A stretch of DNA of 64,000 bases from NCBI RefSeq assembly GCF_014647475.1, contig NZ_BMPG01000001.1:248001-312000 (forward strand), written 5' to 3'. Made by a program: the position numbers and the translations under genes. This document shows, in pieces, positions 8,456 to 17,824 of this stretch. Under the pieces are notes generated by a model. The model saw only the letters and a program-made list of their open reading frames with translations. It did not search any database and had not been told where the DNA came from. Numbering within the stretch: position 1 is the first letter of the stretch; each line of letters opens with the position of its first letter. This stretch comes from Halocalculus aciditolerans. Lineage in GTDB: Archaea > Halobacteriota > Halobacteria > Halobacteriales > Halobacteriaceae.

Positions 8456-9102
8456 TGCGTTTCGGCGTCGACGAAGCCGGGAAGGGACCCGTCCTGGGGT
8501 CGATGTTCGCCGCGTGCGTCGCCGCCGACCCGGCCGACCTGCCCGACGGCGTCGCGGACTCGAAGACGCTCACGCCCGCCCGCCGCGAGGAACTCGACGC
8601 GCACATCCGGGACGTCGGCCGCGTCGGCGTCGCCGAAATCTCCAGCGAGCGCATCGACGCGCCCGACACCGACATGAACTCGCTCACCGTGGCCGCTCAC
8701 GCGCGAGCCATCGCGGCGGCGTTCGAGGACGCGTCGCTCGACGACCCACCCGCGGGCCTCTGCGACGCCGGCGACGTCGACGAGGACCGCTTCGCTCGAC
8801 GCGTCGCCTCCCGCGTCTCTTTCACTATCACCCTCACTGCGCGCCACCGCGCGGACGAAGACGACGCCCTCGTCGCCGCCGCGAGCGTCGTCGCCAAAGT
8901 CGCCCGCGACGCGCACGTCGACGCCCTCGCCGCCCGCTACGGCGACGTCGGGAGCGGCTACCCCAGCGACCCGACCACCCGCGCGTTCCTCGCCGAGCAC
9001 GTCGAACGCCACGGCGACCTCCCGGACTGCGCGCGGCGCTCCTGGAGCACGTGCGACGACGTGCTCGCCGCCGCCGAACAGTCCAGTCTCGACGCCTTTT
9101 GA
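8455..9102 (+). CDS. rnhB: Ribonuclease HII
   Basis: 215 residues from the ATG at 8455, overlapping the pus10 stop by one base. The GTG one codon earlier is inside the pus10 stop region and less likely. Type 2 RNase H cuts RNA-DNA hybrids and single ribonucleotides in DNA. The active-site start 'FGVDEAGKGPVLG' gives D6 and E7, a third acidic site is in 'CDAGDVDED' (about 102-110), and the typical 'AAASVVAKVARD' helix and the 'GSGYPSD' stretch are present. It is cytosolic. Coupling to a tRNA-modification gene probably reflects expression rather than a shared pathway. Confidence 0.95.
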   Translation: MRFGVDEAGKGPVLGSMFAACVAADPADLPDGVADSKTLTPARREELDAHIRDVGRVGVAEISSERIDAPDTDMNSLTVAAHARAIAAAFEDASLDDPPAGLCDAGDVDEDRFARRVASRVSFTITLTARHRADEDDALVAAASVVAKVARDAHVDALAARYGDVGSGYPSDPTTRAFLAEHVERHGDLPDCARRSWSTCDDVLAAAEQSSLDAF

Positions 9103-9162
9103 GTCGCCGTCAGCGAGTGCGGTTAAGTTCTCTCGGCTCCTGGTACGCGTAGAGCCCTGCCG

Positions 9163-11151
9163 ATGAGCCAGCCACTCGGAGTGTCCGCGGACGCCCTCAC
9201 CGACCTCGTGTTCACCGTCGACGGCGACGGCCGCCTCGTCGACTGGAACGACGCGACAGCCACCGTCACCGGCTACGACGCGGACGCGCTCGCGGCGCGA
9301 CACGCCACCGACCTCGTCGCCGACACCGACGGCGACGTCGCCGCGGCGCTCGACCGACGCCGCGGTGCCGTCGAAACGACGCTCCGGACCGCCGAGGGCG
9401 AACACCTCCCCTACGAGTTCCGAATCGACCCCGCCGGTGACGCCGCGGCCGCGGTCGTCGTCGGCCGCGACGCGAGCGGCCGGCCGAGCCGCGACGTCTT
9501 CGACCGCATGACGGACGCCTTCCTCATCGTCGACCGACACTGGCGGATCACCTACGCGAACGACCTCGCGGCGTCGCTCCTCGACACCGTCGAAGCCGAC
9601 GACACGGACGTCGAGGGGAGCCACCTCTTCGACGACGTCCCGAGCCTCGAAGGCACCGTCTTCGGGCGTCGCTACCGCGAAGCCATGGAGACGCAGGAAC
9701 CCGCCGCCTTCGAGGAGTTCTACGAACCGCTCGACGCCTGGTTCGACGTCCGCGTCTACCCCACCGACTCCGGAATCTCCATCTACGTACGGGACGTCAC
9801 GGACCGCCACGAGCAACGCGACGCCATCGAGAACCGAGAACGCGTCCTCCGCGAGATGTACGAGATAATCTCCTCTCGCGACCGCTCGTTCACCGAACAG
9901 GTCGAAGCCCTGCTGGCGCTCGGCCGCGACGAACTCGACGTCTCCTACGGGACGCTCTCGCGTATCGACGGCGAAGACTACCACTTCGAAGTCGTCGACG
10001 GCGCGGGCGACCTCGTCGAAGCCGGGGACGTCGTTTCGCTCTCCGCGACGAACTGTGAGCGCACCGCGAGCACACAACGCACCCTCGTCATCGGCGACCT
10101 CCCCCGGGACGCTCCCGACCTCGTCGAGCGCGCCGGCTACACGCAGATGAACATCGCGTGCTATCTCGGCGCGCCGATTTTCGTCGGCGACGACGTCTAC
10201 GGGACGTTCTGCTTCTACGACACGCAGCCCCGGACCGAATCGTTCTCCGACTGGGAGGTGACGCTCGTCGACCTGATGAGCCGCTGGGTCAGCTACGGCA
10301 TCGAGCGCGAGCAGACCAGCGAACGCCTGGCGCGCCAGAACGAACGCCTCGACCGGTTCGCGTCCGTCCTCTCACACGACATCCGGAACCCGCTGAACAT
10401 CGCTATCGGGAACGTCGAACTCGCCCGCGAGACCGGTGACGACGACGCGCTCGAGAGCGCGCGGAGCGCCCTCGACCGCATCGAGACGCTCGTCGACGAC
10501 CTCCTCTCGCTCTCCCGCGCCGGCGTCTCCGTCGACGACCTCGAACCCGTCCGACTCGACGCCGCCGCCCGCCGCGCCTGGGAACACGTCGACACGCGAA
10601 ACGCCACGCTCACCGTCGAAACCGACCGCGCCATCGTCGTCGACGAATCCCGGCTCACACAGCTCCTCGAGAACCTCTTCCGGAACTCGGTCGAACACGG
10701 TTCTCCCGGCCCTCCCTCGCAGGCTCGCGGGGACGCCGTGGAGCATGGCTCCACCGGCTCTCGTTCGCGGGCTCACGAGAACTCGGTCGAACACGGCGGC
10801 AGCGACGTCACGGTGACCGTCGGCGACCTCGACGGAGGGCCCGACGACGAACGCGAACACGTGGGTACCTCGCCGTCTGACGATCCGGCTCGTACCGATA
10901 CCTCGTCGTCTGGCGACCCGACTCGTACCGGGTTCTATGTCGCTGACGACGGCCCCGGCATCCCGGAGGGAGAACGCGATCAGGTCTTCGAACGCGGGTT
11001 CACGACGGCGGACGACGGCACGGGGTTCGGTCTCGCCATCGTGGAGGAGGTCGCGGCCGCACACGACTGGACCGTCACCGTCACCGAGAGCGAATCCGGC
11101 GGCGCGCGCTTCGAGTTCGCGAACGTCGAGTGGGCGGCAGCATCCGAGTGA
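9163..11151 (+). CDS. PAS-PAS-GAF sensor histidine kinase
   Basis: 662 residues with no membrane helix, so a soluble sensor. Order: PAS domain (about 5-105), second PAS (about 112-220), GAF domain (about 230-390; 'YLGAPIFVGDDVYGTFCFYD'), a HisKA dimerisation helix with the phospho-acceptor H405 in 'VLSHDIRNPLN', and a HATPase domain (about 490-655) with G boxes 'DDGPGIP' and 'GTGFGLAIV'. The N box near 507-546 is interrupted by an odd low-complexity insertion in which 'VEHG' occurs three times. A second insertion before 'DDGPGIP' repeats a Ser/Asp/Thr/Arg motif. No response regulator is adjacent, so it is an orphan kinase. The stimulus is unknown. Confidence 0.9.
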   Translation: MSQPLGVSADALTDLVFTVDGDGRLVDWNDATATVTGYDADALAARHATDLVADTDGDVAAALDRRRGAVETTLRTAEGEHLPYEFRIDPAGDAAAAVVVGRDASGRPSRDVFDRMTDAFLIVDRHWRITYANDLAASLLDTVEADDTDVEGSHLFDDVPSLEGTVFGRRYREAMETQEPAAFEEFYEPLDAWFDVRVYPTDSGISIYVRDVTDRHEQRDAIENRERVLREMYEIISSRDRSFTEQVEALLALGRDELDVSYGTLSRIDGEDYHFEVVDGAGDLVEAGDVVSLSATNCERTASTQRTLVIGDLPRDAPDLVERAGYTQMNIACYLGAPIFVGDDVYGTFCFYDTQPRTESFSDWEVTLVDLMSRWVSYGIEREQTSERLARQNERLDRFASVLSHDIRNPLNIAIGNVELARETGDDDALESARSALDRIETLVDDLLSLSRAGVSVDDLEPVRLDAAARRAWEHVDTRNATLTVETDRAIVVDESRLTQLLENLFRNSVEHGSPGPPSQARGDAVEHGSTGSRSRAHENSVEHGGSDVTVTVGDLDGGPDDEREHVGTSPSDDPARTDTSSSGDPTRTGFYVADDGPGIPEGERDQVFERGFTTADDGTGFGLAIVEEVAAAHDWTVTVTESESGGARFEFANVEWAAASE

Positions 11152-11206
11152 CCGCGCCCGCCGTGTCCTGCAACGCTTTTGCCGCGCGAGCGCGACTCCC
11201 CGAACG

Positions 11207-11956
11207 ATGGGGAGCGACCGCCTAACCGACCCGGAGCCCGCGGCCGCCGTCGACCTCGTCGGCGACGCCTTCCGGGACAACGCGATGTTCACGATCGAGG
11301 CCGACTGCGAGGTCGAGTACGACGGCCGGACGAGCGGCTACCTCGGCCCCGGCGAACGCCTCCTCGTCGGGAAGGGCGACGGCACCTTCCTCGTCCACCA
11401 GCCCACCGGCCACAAGCCCGTGAACTGGATGCCGGGCGGCGGCACCATCTCCGCCAGCGTCTCCGACGGCGACCTGGTCGTCGTCGCGCGCCGCGTCAAC
11501 CCCCGCGAGCGCGTCGAAGTCCGCGCTACCGACGTCCACGGCATCACGCGCTTCGACGCCCACGACGCCGCCGAATACCGAGAGTCCGGAACTGAGGCCG
11601 AGATGCACCAGTACATCGAAGCCCACCCCGACGAACTCGAAACCGGTCTCCGCATCGTCGAACACGAACGCGAGACGAAGTACGGCTTCATCGACTTCTT
11701 CGCCACCGACGCCGACGGAACGCCCGTCGTCGTCGAAGTGAAACGCGTCCAGGCCACCCTGAACCACTTCGACCAGCTGAAACGCTACGTCTCCCTCTAC
11801 GAGGAGACGAACAGCGAGGTGCGTGGAATGCTCGTCGCGCCCGCCGCGTCCGACCGAGTGAAACGCGCGCTCCGCGACGCCGACCTCGAATTCGTCCGCC
11901 TCGCCGAATTCGAAACCGAAGCCGCCCCCACAAAGGCCACCCTCAGCGACTTCTAA
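11207..11956 (+). CDS. nucS: Endonuclease NucS (EndoMS)
   Basis: 249 residues from the ATG at 11207. NucS/EndoMS cleaves both strands at certain DNA mismatches and interacts with the PCNA clamp. The N-terminal DNA-binding half contains 'VHQPTGHKPVNWMPGG', typical of the family. The C-terminal RecB-like nuclease core 'GFIDFFATD...VVVEVKR' begins near residue 160 and gives the D, E and K metal-site residues. Length matches archaeal homologues. It lies about 55 bases after the kinase gene and converges with the methylguanine methyltransferase gene (7-base gap). RNase HII is nearby, so three DNA-maintenance genes share this stretch. The very C-terminal 'KATLSDF' could be a PIP-like clamp-binding tail. 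Confidence 0.95.
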   Translation: MGSDRLTDPEPAAAVDLVGDAFRDNAMFTIEADCEVEYDGRTSGYLGPGERLLVGKGDGTFLVHQPTGHKPVNWMPGGGTISASVSDGDLVVVARRVNPRERVEVRATDVHGITRFDAHDAAEYRESGTEAEMHQYIEAHPDELETGLRIVEHERETKYGFIDFFATDADGTPVVVEVKRVQATLNHFDQLKRYVSLYEETNSEVRGMLVAPAASDRVKRALRDADLEFVRLAEFETEAAPTKATLSDF

Positions 11957-11963
11957 CTCCCTC

Positions 11964-12371
11964 TCACAGCTTCCGCTGTGGCACTCGGCCCGCGCCCTCT
12001 AACTCCAAGAGGCGGCGTTTCAACTCGACGCCGCCCTCCCCCGAGTACCCACCGAGGCCGTCCGCGGCGACGACGCGGTGGCAGGGCACGACCGGCGGCA
12101 CCGGGTTCTTCCCGCACGCCTGCCCCACCGCGACCGCCGCGCTATCGAGCTCCGCGGCGACCTCGCCGTACGTCATCGTCTCCCCGTACGGAATCGACGT
12201 CATCACCCGCATCACGTCGCCGACGAACCCCTCGGGGTAGTCGACTGTCAGGTCGAATACCTCGCGCTCCCCGTCGAGGTACGCGCGGACTTCGCTTCGC
12301 ACGTCGCGCCCGGACTCTTCGACCCGCGACTCGTCGAGGCTGAGCGGATACCCGAACGCGTCGAACTCCAT
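11964..12371 (-). CDS. Methylated-DNA-[protein]-cysteine S-methyltransferase (MGMT/Ogt-like)
   Basis: 135 residues containing the suicide-acceptor motif 'VVPCHRVVAADG' with C97, preceded by 'SIPYGETMTYGEVAAEL' and 'GQACGKNP', the DNA-binding helix-turn-helix of O6-alkylguanine-DNA alkyltransferases. It directly reverses O6-methylguanine by moving the methyl group to its own cysteine. The protein is short and has a reduced N-terminal domain, so a DNA-binding alkyltransferase-like role is possible, but the Cys is retained and activity is likely. It is transcribed towards nucS. Confidence 0.9.
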   Translation of the reverse strand: MEFDAFGYPLSLDESRVEESGRDVRSEVRAYLDGEREVFDLTVDYPEGFVGDVMRVMTSIPYGETMTYGEVAAELDSAAVAVGQACGKNPVPPVVPCHRVVAADGLGGYSGEGGVELKRRLLELEGAGRVPQRKL

Positions 12372-12451
12372 ACCCGGAGGAGGCGACGCGCGGGCATGAA
12401 GCTAGCCACTCGACGACGAGACCGCGAAAAAGCCGCGTGGTCGGCGTGTCG

Positions 12452-14014
12452 CTACTGCTCCTCGTCCGTGAGGAGGTAGCGGAGGATGTCACCGTAGGCC
12501 GGGCGGGTGAGGAAGACCCCGATGAGGACGCCGACGATGGTGACGATGGCGAACCCGCGGAGGTCGCCGAGCGAGAGCACGGCGAGCGGGCTCATCGCGA
12601 TGATGGTCGTCGCCGCCGCGCCGCCGATGATCCAGAGCGCCTTCCGGAAGCGACTCTGGAAGATGCGGGCGGACGACACCTTCTCCGCCATCACTTCGTC
12701 GGCGATGATGACCAGGTCGTCCACCCCCGTCCCGATGACGGCGATGAACCCGGCGATGTGTGAGAGGTTGAGCGCGAGGCCCGTGCTCGCGGAGAACCCG
12801 AGGAGGATGAAGACCTCGCTCAGCGCCGTCGCGAGCATCGGGAGCGCGATCTCCTTCCGGCCGTACCGGAGGAAGATGACGACGCTCACGGCGAGCGCCG
12901 CGAACAGCCCCGTGACGAGTGAGAGCGGCTTGAAGGAGGACGCCCGGCTCGGCGCGACGTAGAGCACGTCACCCTGGTCGAGGTCGAGCGTCGCGGGGAG
13001 CGCGCCCGCGCGGAGGTTGATCTGGAGCTGGCGCGCCTCGCTCATGTTATTCGCCGTGATGATGAACTCGGGGTTCTTCACGAAGTCGCCGTTCGCGAAG
13101 GACCGCCCGAGGTCCTCGTCCACGCTCGCCGAGTAGACGACGTTCCCGTCGAGGACGGTGAGGAGACAGTAGTCGGTGTCGTTCCCCACGCCGAACGTAC
13201 AGGCCGGGTCGCCCGGGCCCGAAGACGTCCCCTCCTCGGTCGTGAAGCCGTACTGCTTCATGTCGTCGGTGAACCGCTCTGCGGACTGCTCGGTGAGCAC
13301 GACCCGGACGTACGGTCGGCCGTTCTGATTCGTCTGCGGCGTCCCGATGTTCGTGAAGTCACCCTGACTCAGGACGGTCGTGTTCGTCTGACTCCCGTCC
13401 TGCGGGTAGTGTGCGACCATCCGGACGACACCGCGGTTCTCCACGATGCTGCGGACGCGCGTCGTGTTCGCGCCCGGCACTTCGATGACGACGTAGTGGC
13501 GGTCGCCGGACTGGACCTGCGTCACGCTCGTTCCGCCGAACCCGGTCGCGTCGAGCTTCGACTGGATGGTGTTCACGATGGTCTCGCGCGTCGGCGCGGT
13601 CACGCCGGGACGAACCGTCTCCGGCTGGAGGCCCTCGGCTTCGACCGCCTGCCGGAAGGCCGCCTCCGTCACGTTCCCGCTGTGCACCTCGACCGTGCCG
13701 AGAGCGGGGCGCGCCTGCACGTCGACGGTCTCGACGCCGAGGTTCGCCGCGACGCCCTGCTCGATGGCCGTCTGGTCGTCGACGGTGACGTTCACGCCTT
13801 CGGCCGTGAGGCCTTCGACGGGCGCGCGGATGCGCGTCCCGCCGTCGAGCTGGAGGCCGTAGTTGAGGTTCGTCGGCCCCGACGCGGTCGCGTTCCCGGT
13901 CGAATCTCCCGTGCCGCCGCCGATGGGGGCGGCCCCCGGGACGAAGAGCGCGACGCCGCTCAAGACGATGAGGATGCAGAGCGCGACGACCCGCCAGTTC
14001 TGACGGACGTTCAT
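12452..14014 (-). CDS. secD: Preprotein translocase subunit SecD
   Basis: 520 residues. SecD works with SecF beside the SecYE channel to help protein export using the ion gradient. There is one N-terminal membrane helix (about 8-28), then a large external domain (about 50-355; 'YGLQLDGGTRI', 'YVVIEVPGANTTRV'), then five helices (about 360-515) with 'VSVVIFLRYGRKEIALPML', 'IAVIGTGVDDLVIIADE' and 'GDLRGFAIVTIVGVLIGVFLTRPAYG'. The start overlaps the secF stop by four bases (ATGA), so the pair is translationally coupled, with secF first. Confidence 0.95.
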   Translation of the reverse strand: MNVRQNWRVVALCILIVLSGVALFVPGAAPIGGGTGDSTGNATASGPTNLNYGLQLDGGTRIRAPVEGLTAEGVNVTVDDQTAIEQGVAANLGVETVDVQARPALGTVEVHSGNVTEAAFRQAVEAEGLQPETVRPGVTAPTRETIVNTIQSKLDATGFGGTSVTQVQSGDRHYVVIEVPGANTTRVRSIVENRGVVRMVAHYPQDGSQTNTTVLSQGDFTNIGTPQTNQNGRPYVRVVLTEQSAERFTDDMKQYGFTTEEGTSSGPGDPACTFGVGNDTDYCLLTVLDGNVVYSASVDEDLGRSFANGDFVKNPEFIITANNMSEARQLQINLRAGALPATLDLDQGDVLYVAPSRASSFKPLSLVTGLFAALAVSVVIFLRYGRKEIALPMLATALSEVFILLGFSASTGLALNLSHIAGFIAVIGTGVDDLVIIADEVMAEKVSSARIFQSRFRKALWIIGGAAATTIIAMSPLAVLSLGDLRGFAIVTIVGVLIGVFLTRPAYGDILRYLLTDEEQ

Positions 14015-14877
14015 CGCGCCACCCCCTCGTACTTGTACCAGCGAAGGAGGCTGAGGTTGAGCATGTAGGTGTTCACGAGGTCAGTCGCGAGCCCGAAGAC
14101 GAGGATGATCCCGATGGACGCCATCAGGTCGATGCCGAAGAGGTAGGCGACGACGGCCATCACGGCCATCGCACAGAGCGACGTCACCGTCATCGTCACA
14201 CCGGTCTTCATCGCGCGGTCGACGGATTCGTAGAACCCGCCGCTCCGCCTGAGTACGTGGTTCGTCAGGAGGATGTCCGAGTCGACGGAGTAACCGATGA
14301 GCATCAAGAGCGCGGCGACCGTGCCGAGCGAGAGCTTGATGCCGAAGACGTTCATCAGCGCCATCGGCACGAGGATGTCGCCGAGCGCGGAGACGACGAC
14401 CGCGCCGCTCGGCACGAGCGTGCGGAAGAGCGCGAACACGACGATGGCCATCCCGGCGAACGCGACGCCGAGCCCGAACACCGCGGTCTGCTGCGCGCTC
14501 GCCCCGAAGGAGGGCGAGACGGACTGCTTCGAGAGGACGTTCTCAGCGCCGAACGCCGCGTTCGCTGACTGCGTGAGCTGTTCGAGGTTCGTCGACTGGA
14601 ACGTCACGATGTACGTGTCGGCCTGCGAGCGCACCGGCTGGATGCTCGTGATCTCCGCGGAGAACGCCTGCTGAATCGCGGGTTGTCCGCCCGCGGCTTG
14701 CACCGTGATCTCTGTACCTCCGGTGAACTCGAAGCCGGGCGTCACGGGATGGCCGAACACGACGGTCCACGCGACGAGAACCACCAACGCGAGAGCGATG
14801 AGCGCCAACGGGACGCTCGCTAGCTGGCGGTTCGAGTACCGGCTGAAGTCCACCTCCGGTATCTCGAACGAGGGCAT
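14011..14877 (-). CDS. secF: Preprotein translocase subunit SecF
   Basis: 288 residues from the ATG at 14877 ('MPSFEIPEVDFSRYSNRQLA'). The frame extends to 14940, but the extra part is basic and non-typical. There are six membrane helices, one near 22-42 and five over about 140-285, with the external domain between ('GFEFTGGTEITVQ'). Family motifs are 'ALGDILVPMALMNVFGIKLSLG' and 'LMLIGYSVDSDILLTNHVLR'. It is the partner of SecD in protein export and the first gene of the pair. The upstream region has an AT-rich stretch near 14900-14925. Confidence 0.95.
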   Translation of the reverse strand: MPSFEIPEVDFSRYSNRQLASVPLALIALALVVLVAWTVVFGHPVTPGFEFTGGTEITVQAAGGQPAIQQAFSAEITSIQPVRSQADTYIVTFQSTNLEQLTQSANAAFGAENVLSKQSVSPSFGASAQQTAVFGLGVAFAGMAIVVFALFRTLVPSGAVVVSALGDILVPMALMNVFGIKLSLGTVAALLMLIGYSVDSDILLTNHVLRRSGGFYESVDRAMKTGVTMTVTSLCAMAVMAVVAYLFGIDLMASIGIILVFGLATDLVNTYMLNLSLLRWYKYEGVAR

Positions 14878-15081
14878 ATACGCACAACCTCCAACTGCGC
14901 GGCGGATAAGGTTTCTTATCTTCCATCTCGCGGCGCTCACTCCCCGGTTCTCGTCGTCGCCCGCGGGCTCGTCCCCCGCCGTCGTCGACCCGTTTCACGG
15001 CCGTCGTCGGACTGTCTCCGCGCGCGAACGCGGGTTCGTTTGGAAGAGCGCTTTTACGTGCGCAGCGGTTACCAGTGGGTG

Positions 15082-15456
15082 ATGAACGCGAACACGCCGT
15101 ACGCGGGACCGCAGGGGGCGGGAATTACCGGCGACGACCTGTCGGCGGGTCAGCGCCGGTCGCTTCGGACGTCCGTCTCCCGTATCGCGGCACGGACGCG
15201 CGACTTCCTCCCCGACGAGTTCGTCGTCGGCTCGGAGGTCCGGGACGGCCGCGACGGCCTCCAGGTAACCGTCGCCGTCCGCCCGCCCGTCGGCAACCCC
15301 GTCAGCGCCGGCTTCCGCCCGGACTTCGACGCCGACGCCGACGACCTCATCCCCGCCGACGAACGCGACGAAGTCGCCCGCGGCCTCGCCGCCAGCGCCG
15401 CGCTCCAAGTGAAACAGGTCATGACCTCCGATAAGTACACGCCGACCGCCCGCTGA
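15082..15456 (+). CDS. Conserved haloarchaeal protein (DUF5811-like)
   Basis: 124 residues from the ATG at 15082; an earlier in-frame ATG at 15040 adds residues that are not conserved-looking. The protein begins 'MNANTPYAGPQGAGITGDDL' and contains 'RTRDFLPDEFVVGSEV' and 'VAVRPPVGNPVSAGF'. Its C-terminal helix is 'DEVARGLAASAALQVKQVM'. It has no signal peptide or membrane segment. I recognise it as a small haloarchaea-restricted family (probably DUF5811), with no known function. It is divergent from secF. Confidence 0.75.
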   Translation: MNANTPYAGPQGAGITGDDLSAGQRRSLRTSVSRIAARTRDFLPDEFVVGSEVRDGRDGLQVTVAVRPPVGNPVSAGFRPDFDADADDLIPADERDEVARGLAASAALQVKQVMTSDKYTPTAR

Positions 15457-15542
15457 CCCCGGCCTCCCGTTCTCGCGTTTTCCGCGCCTCACGACTGTAG
15501 CGACGGCTTCGTCAGTCGCGCTCCGTCGGCTCGCCGTCAGTG

Positions 15543-15797
15543 TCAGTGTTCCGGCGGCCGAGACCGGCCCGCGCGCGGCGGCCGCGGCGGGTCACCGAAC
15601 AGCGCGTACCCGACAGCGAGCGCGCTCGCCGCCGCCCCCAGCGCCAGCCACGGCCCGCTCCCCAGCGCCGCGCGACACCACGCGCCCACGCCGAGGAACA
15701 CCGGGACGAGCGCCAGCACGATATCGTACCGGCTCGCCCCCACGACTCGCTCGACGGACGATACGGCGTTTCCACTGGTGGACTCGTCCTCGCTCAT
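15543..15797 (-). CDS. Small two-helix membrane protein
   Basis: 84 residues from the ATG at 15797; a GTG one codon upstream is also possible. Helices run at about 26-44 ('IVLALVPVFLGVGAWCRAAL') and 47-65, followed by a Pro/Arg-rich tail. It has no recognisable motif. It is a typical haloarchaeal small membrane protein, convergent with the gene at 15082 (86-base gap). Confidence 0.65.
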   Translation of the reverse strand: MSEDESTSGNAVSSVERVVGASRYDIVLALVPVFLGVGAWCRAALGSGPWLALGAAASALAVGYALFGDPPRPPRAGRSRPPEH

Positions 15798-15897
15798 CAC
15801 CAGCTAATACGGACGCCGAGATTGTAAAACTTATTCTGCGACGGCGAAAGAATCCCTGCGCGCCTCTATGCTCGTCCGAGGGATACGGTCGAACTGT

Positions 15898-17700
15898 CTA
15901 CTTCCCCCAGAAGGGGTCGCGTTTCCGGTGGGTTTCGAGGAACATGTGGAGGGCTTCGCGTTCGTCCATCGGAATCTCCTCTAAGAGTTCTTGTTCGAGG
16001 ACTTTCGCGTGTTTCTCGGGGAGGTCGACCCAGAGTTCGTCGCCTTCGTCGACGTCGCGCCCGATAGTGGGGCCGTCGATGCTGACGGAGACGCGTTCGC
16101 CGGCGCGGACTTCGTCGACGTCCTCGCCCTGGTCCTGAATACCCTTTACCGTTCCAACACGGCGGATGTCGTTCCCTTCGAAGACGCCGACGGGCGTGTT
16201 GCGTTTGAGGGTGCCGGAGAGGACTTCGACGCCGACGACGGCGGGGTCGTTCTGTCGGAAGACGTGGTCTTGGAGGATCTGGAAGCGCGCGGGCCGCATG
16301 ATGTTGTCGAAGACGGCTTCGCGCTGTTCGCGCTCGCGCTCCTCGACGAACGTGTCGTAGTCGTCGACGAGCTGGTAGATGACGTCGTTCGTGAAGAGGT
16401 GGACGCCCTTCTCCTCGGCGCGCTGCTCGGCGTCCGGGTAGACGTCGACGTTGAACCCGAGAATCGCGCGGTGCGACTCGTCGTTCACCGTCGTCGCGAC
16501 CGCGATGTCGCGCGGCGCGATGTCACCGACTTCCGCGCGCATCACGGGAATCTCGGCCGCTTCGAGCGCGTTCGCCATCGCTTCGAGGCTCCCGAGCGTG
16601 TCCGCCTTCACGACCACGCCCTCCTCTTCGGTCTCGACCTGCGCGGACGCGAGTTCGGCTTCGACCTCTTCGATGACGTCGTCGACGTCGCGGTCACCGA
16701 CGACGCGCACGGGCGCGCCGGCCATCGCGTCGTCGAGGTCCGGCGCGGCGATTTTCACGCCGCTCGCCGCGCGGAGCTCGTCTACCTGCTCGAAGCGTTT
16801 CTCCGCGCGCATCTCCGCGAGCGCCTTCGGCTTCAAGAGCGCGCGCACCTCCGTCACGATGGTGTCGTTCCCGCCGCCGACGACGACGGTGTCGCCCGGC
16901 CGAATCGTCCCGTCGTAGAGGATGACGTCGATGGTCGTCCCGTACCCCTGCTCCTCTTTCACTTCGAGGACGGTGCCCGCGCCCGGCCCGGCGAGGTTGA
17001 TCTCCATGTCCTCCTTCATGTAGCGCTGCGCGAGCCCCATCAGGACCGTGAGGAGGTCGGGGACGCCCTCGCCGGTCTTCGCGGAGACGGGGATGACGCC
17101 GATGTTCGCGCGGAAATCCTGCACGCGCCAGTAGAGGTCGGAGGAGAATCCCTCGTCGGAGAGGTTCCCGATGATGCGGTAGAGCTCCTCGTCGAGCGAC
17201 TGCCGGACGCGGTCGGACTGCGCCTCGTAGGTCTGTTGCACCGGCGCGTCCTCCTGCGGATTCCACCCCGGAACGGTGTCGATTTTGTTCGCCGCGACGA
17301 CGAACGGCGTCCCCGTCTCCTTCAGGATGCGGATGGCTTCCTCCGTCTGCGGCTGGAAGCCGTCGTTCACGTCGACGACGAGAATCGCGATGTCCGCGAG
17401 CGCCCCGCCGCGGGCGCGCAGCGTCGTGAACGAGTGGTGGCCCGGCGTGTCGATGAAGAGCAACCCGGGGAGGTCGAACTCCGTCGGGTCGACGAGCCCC
17501 CCCGCGACCTGGGAGACGACGTCCAGGGGGACGGCCGTCGCACCGATGTGCTGTGTGATCGCGCCGGCTTCGCCCTCGATGACCGTCGACCCGCGTATCT
17601 TGTCGAGAAGGCTCGTCTTCCCGTGGTCGACGTGCCCGAGGACGGCGACGATCGGCGTCCTGAGATTCTGGTTCGTGGATGAATTTGCTTGCTCGGACAT
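15898..17700 (-). CDS. infB: Translation initiation factor aIF5B (IF-2 family)
   Basis: 600 residues, the normal size for archaeal aIF5B, which lacks the long eukaryotic N terminus. This GTPase helps initiator tRNA placement and subunit joining. The G domain starts at once: G1 'GHVDHGKTS' at 22-30, G3 'DTPGHHSF', G4 'NKID'. Domain II carries 'GAGTVLEVKEEQGYGTTIDVILYDGTI', followed by domain III and the C-terminal barrel with 'VGVEVLSGTLKRNTPVGVFEG' and 'MDEREALHMFLETHRK'. On the minus strand 'CTTTTACC' near 17750-17757 is a TATA-like box about 50 bases upstream, so a short leader is likely. It lies next to nob1, which acts in the same late 30S pathway. Confidence 0.96.
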   Translation of the reverse strand: MSEQANSSTNQNLRTPIVAVLGHVDHGKTSLLDKIRGSTVIEGEAGAITQHIGATAVPLDVVSQVAGGLVDPTEFDLPGLLFIDTPGHHSFTTLRARGGALADIAILVVDVNDGFQPQTEEAIRILKETGTPFVVAANKIDTVPGWNPQEDAPVQQTYEAQSDRVRQSLDEELYRIIGNLSDEGFSSDLYWRVQDFRANIGVIPVSAKTGEGVPDLLTVLMGLAQRYMKEDMEINLAGPGAGTVLEVKEEQGYGTTIDVILYDGTIRPGDTVVVGGGNDTIVTEVRALLKPKALAEMRAEKRFEQVDELRAASGVKIAAPDLDDAMAGAPVRVVGDRDVDDVIEEVEAELASAQVETEEEGVVVKADTLGSLEAMANALEAAEIPVMRAEVGDIAPRDIAVATTVNDESHRAILGFNVDVYPDAEQRAEEKGVHLFTNDVIYQLVDDYDTFVEEREREQREAVFDNIMRPARFQILQDHVFRQNDPAVVGVEVLSGTLKRNTPVGVFEGNDIRRVGTVKGIQDQGEDVDEVRAGERVSVSIDGPTIGRDVDEGDELWVDLPEKHAKVLEQELLEEIPMDEREALHMFLETHRKRDPFWGK

Positions 17701-17824
17701 GAAGAGACCCCGTAAGAACGGTCGTTATCCGCACTAGAGCGACGCGCGCGGTAAAAGCGCATCGTATCCCCAGCCAGCGCTCTCCGAGAGCTACCCCGGA
17801 ACGACTCATACGACGCCTGATACG

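Noticed and set aside
15991-17682. 563-residue plus-strand frame
   Set aside because: Antisense to aIF5B, whose GTPase motifs are unmistakable.
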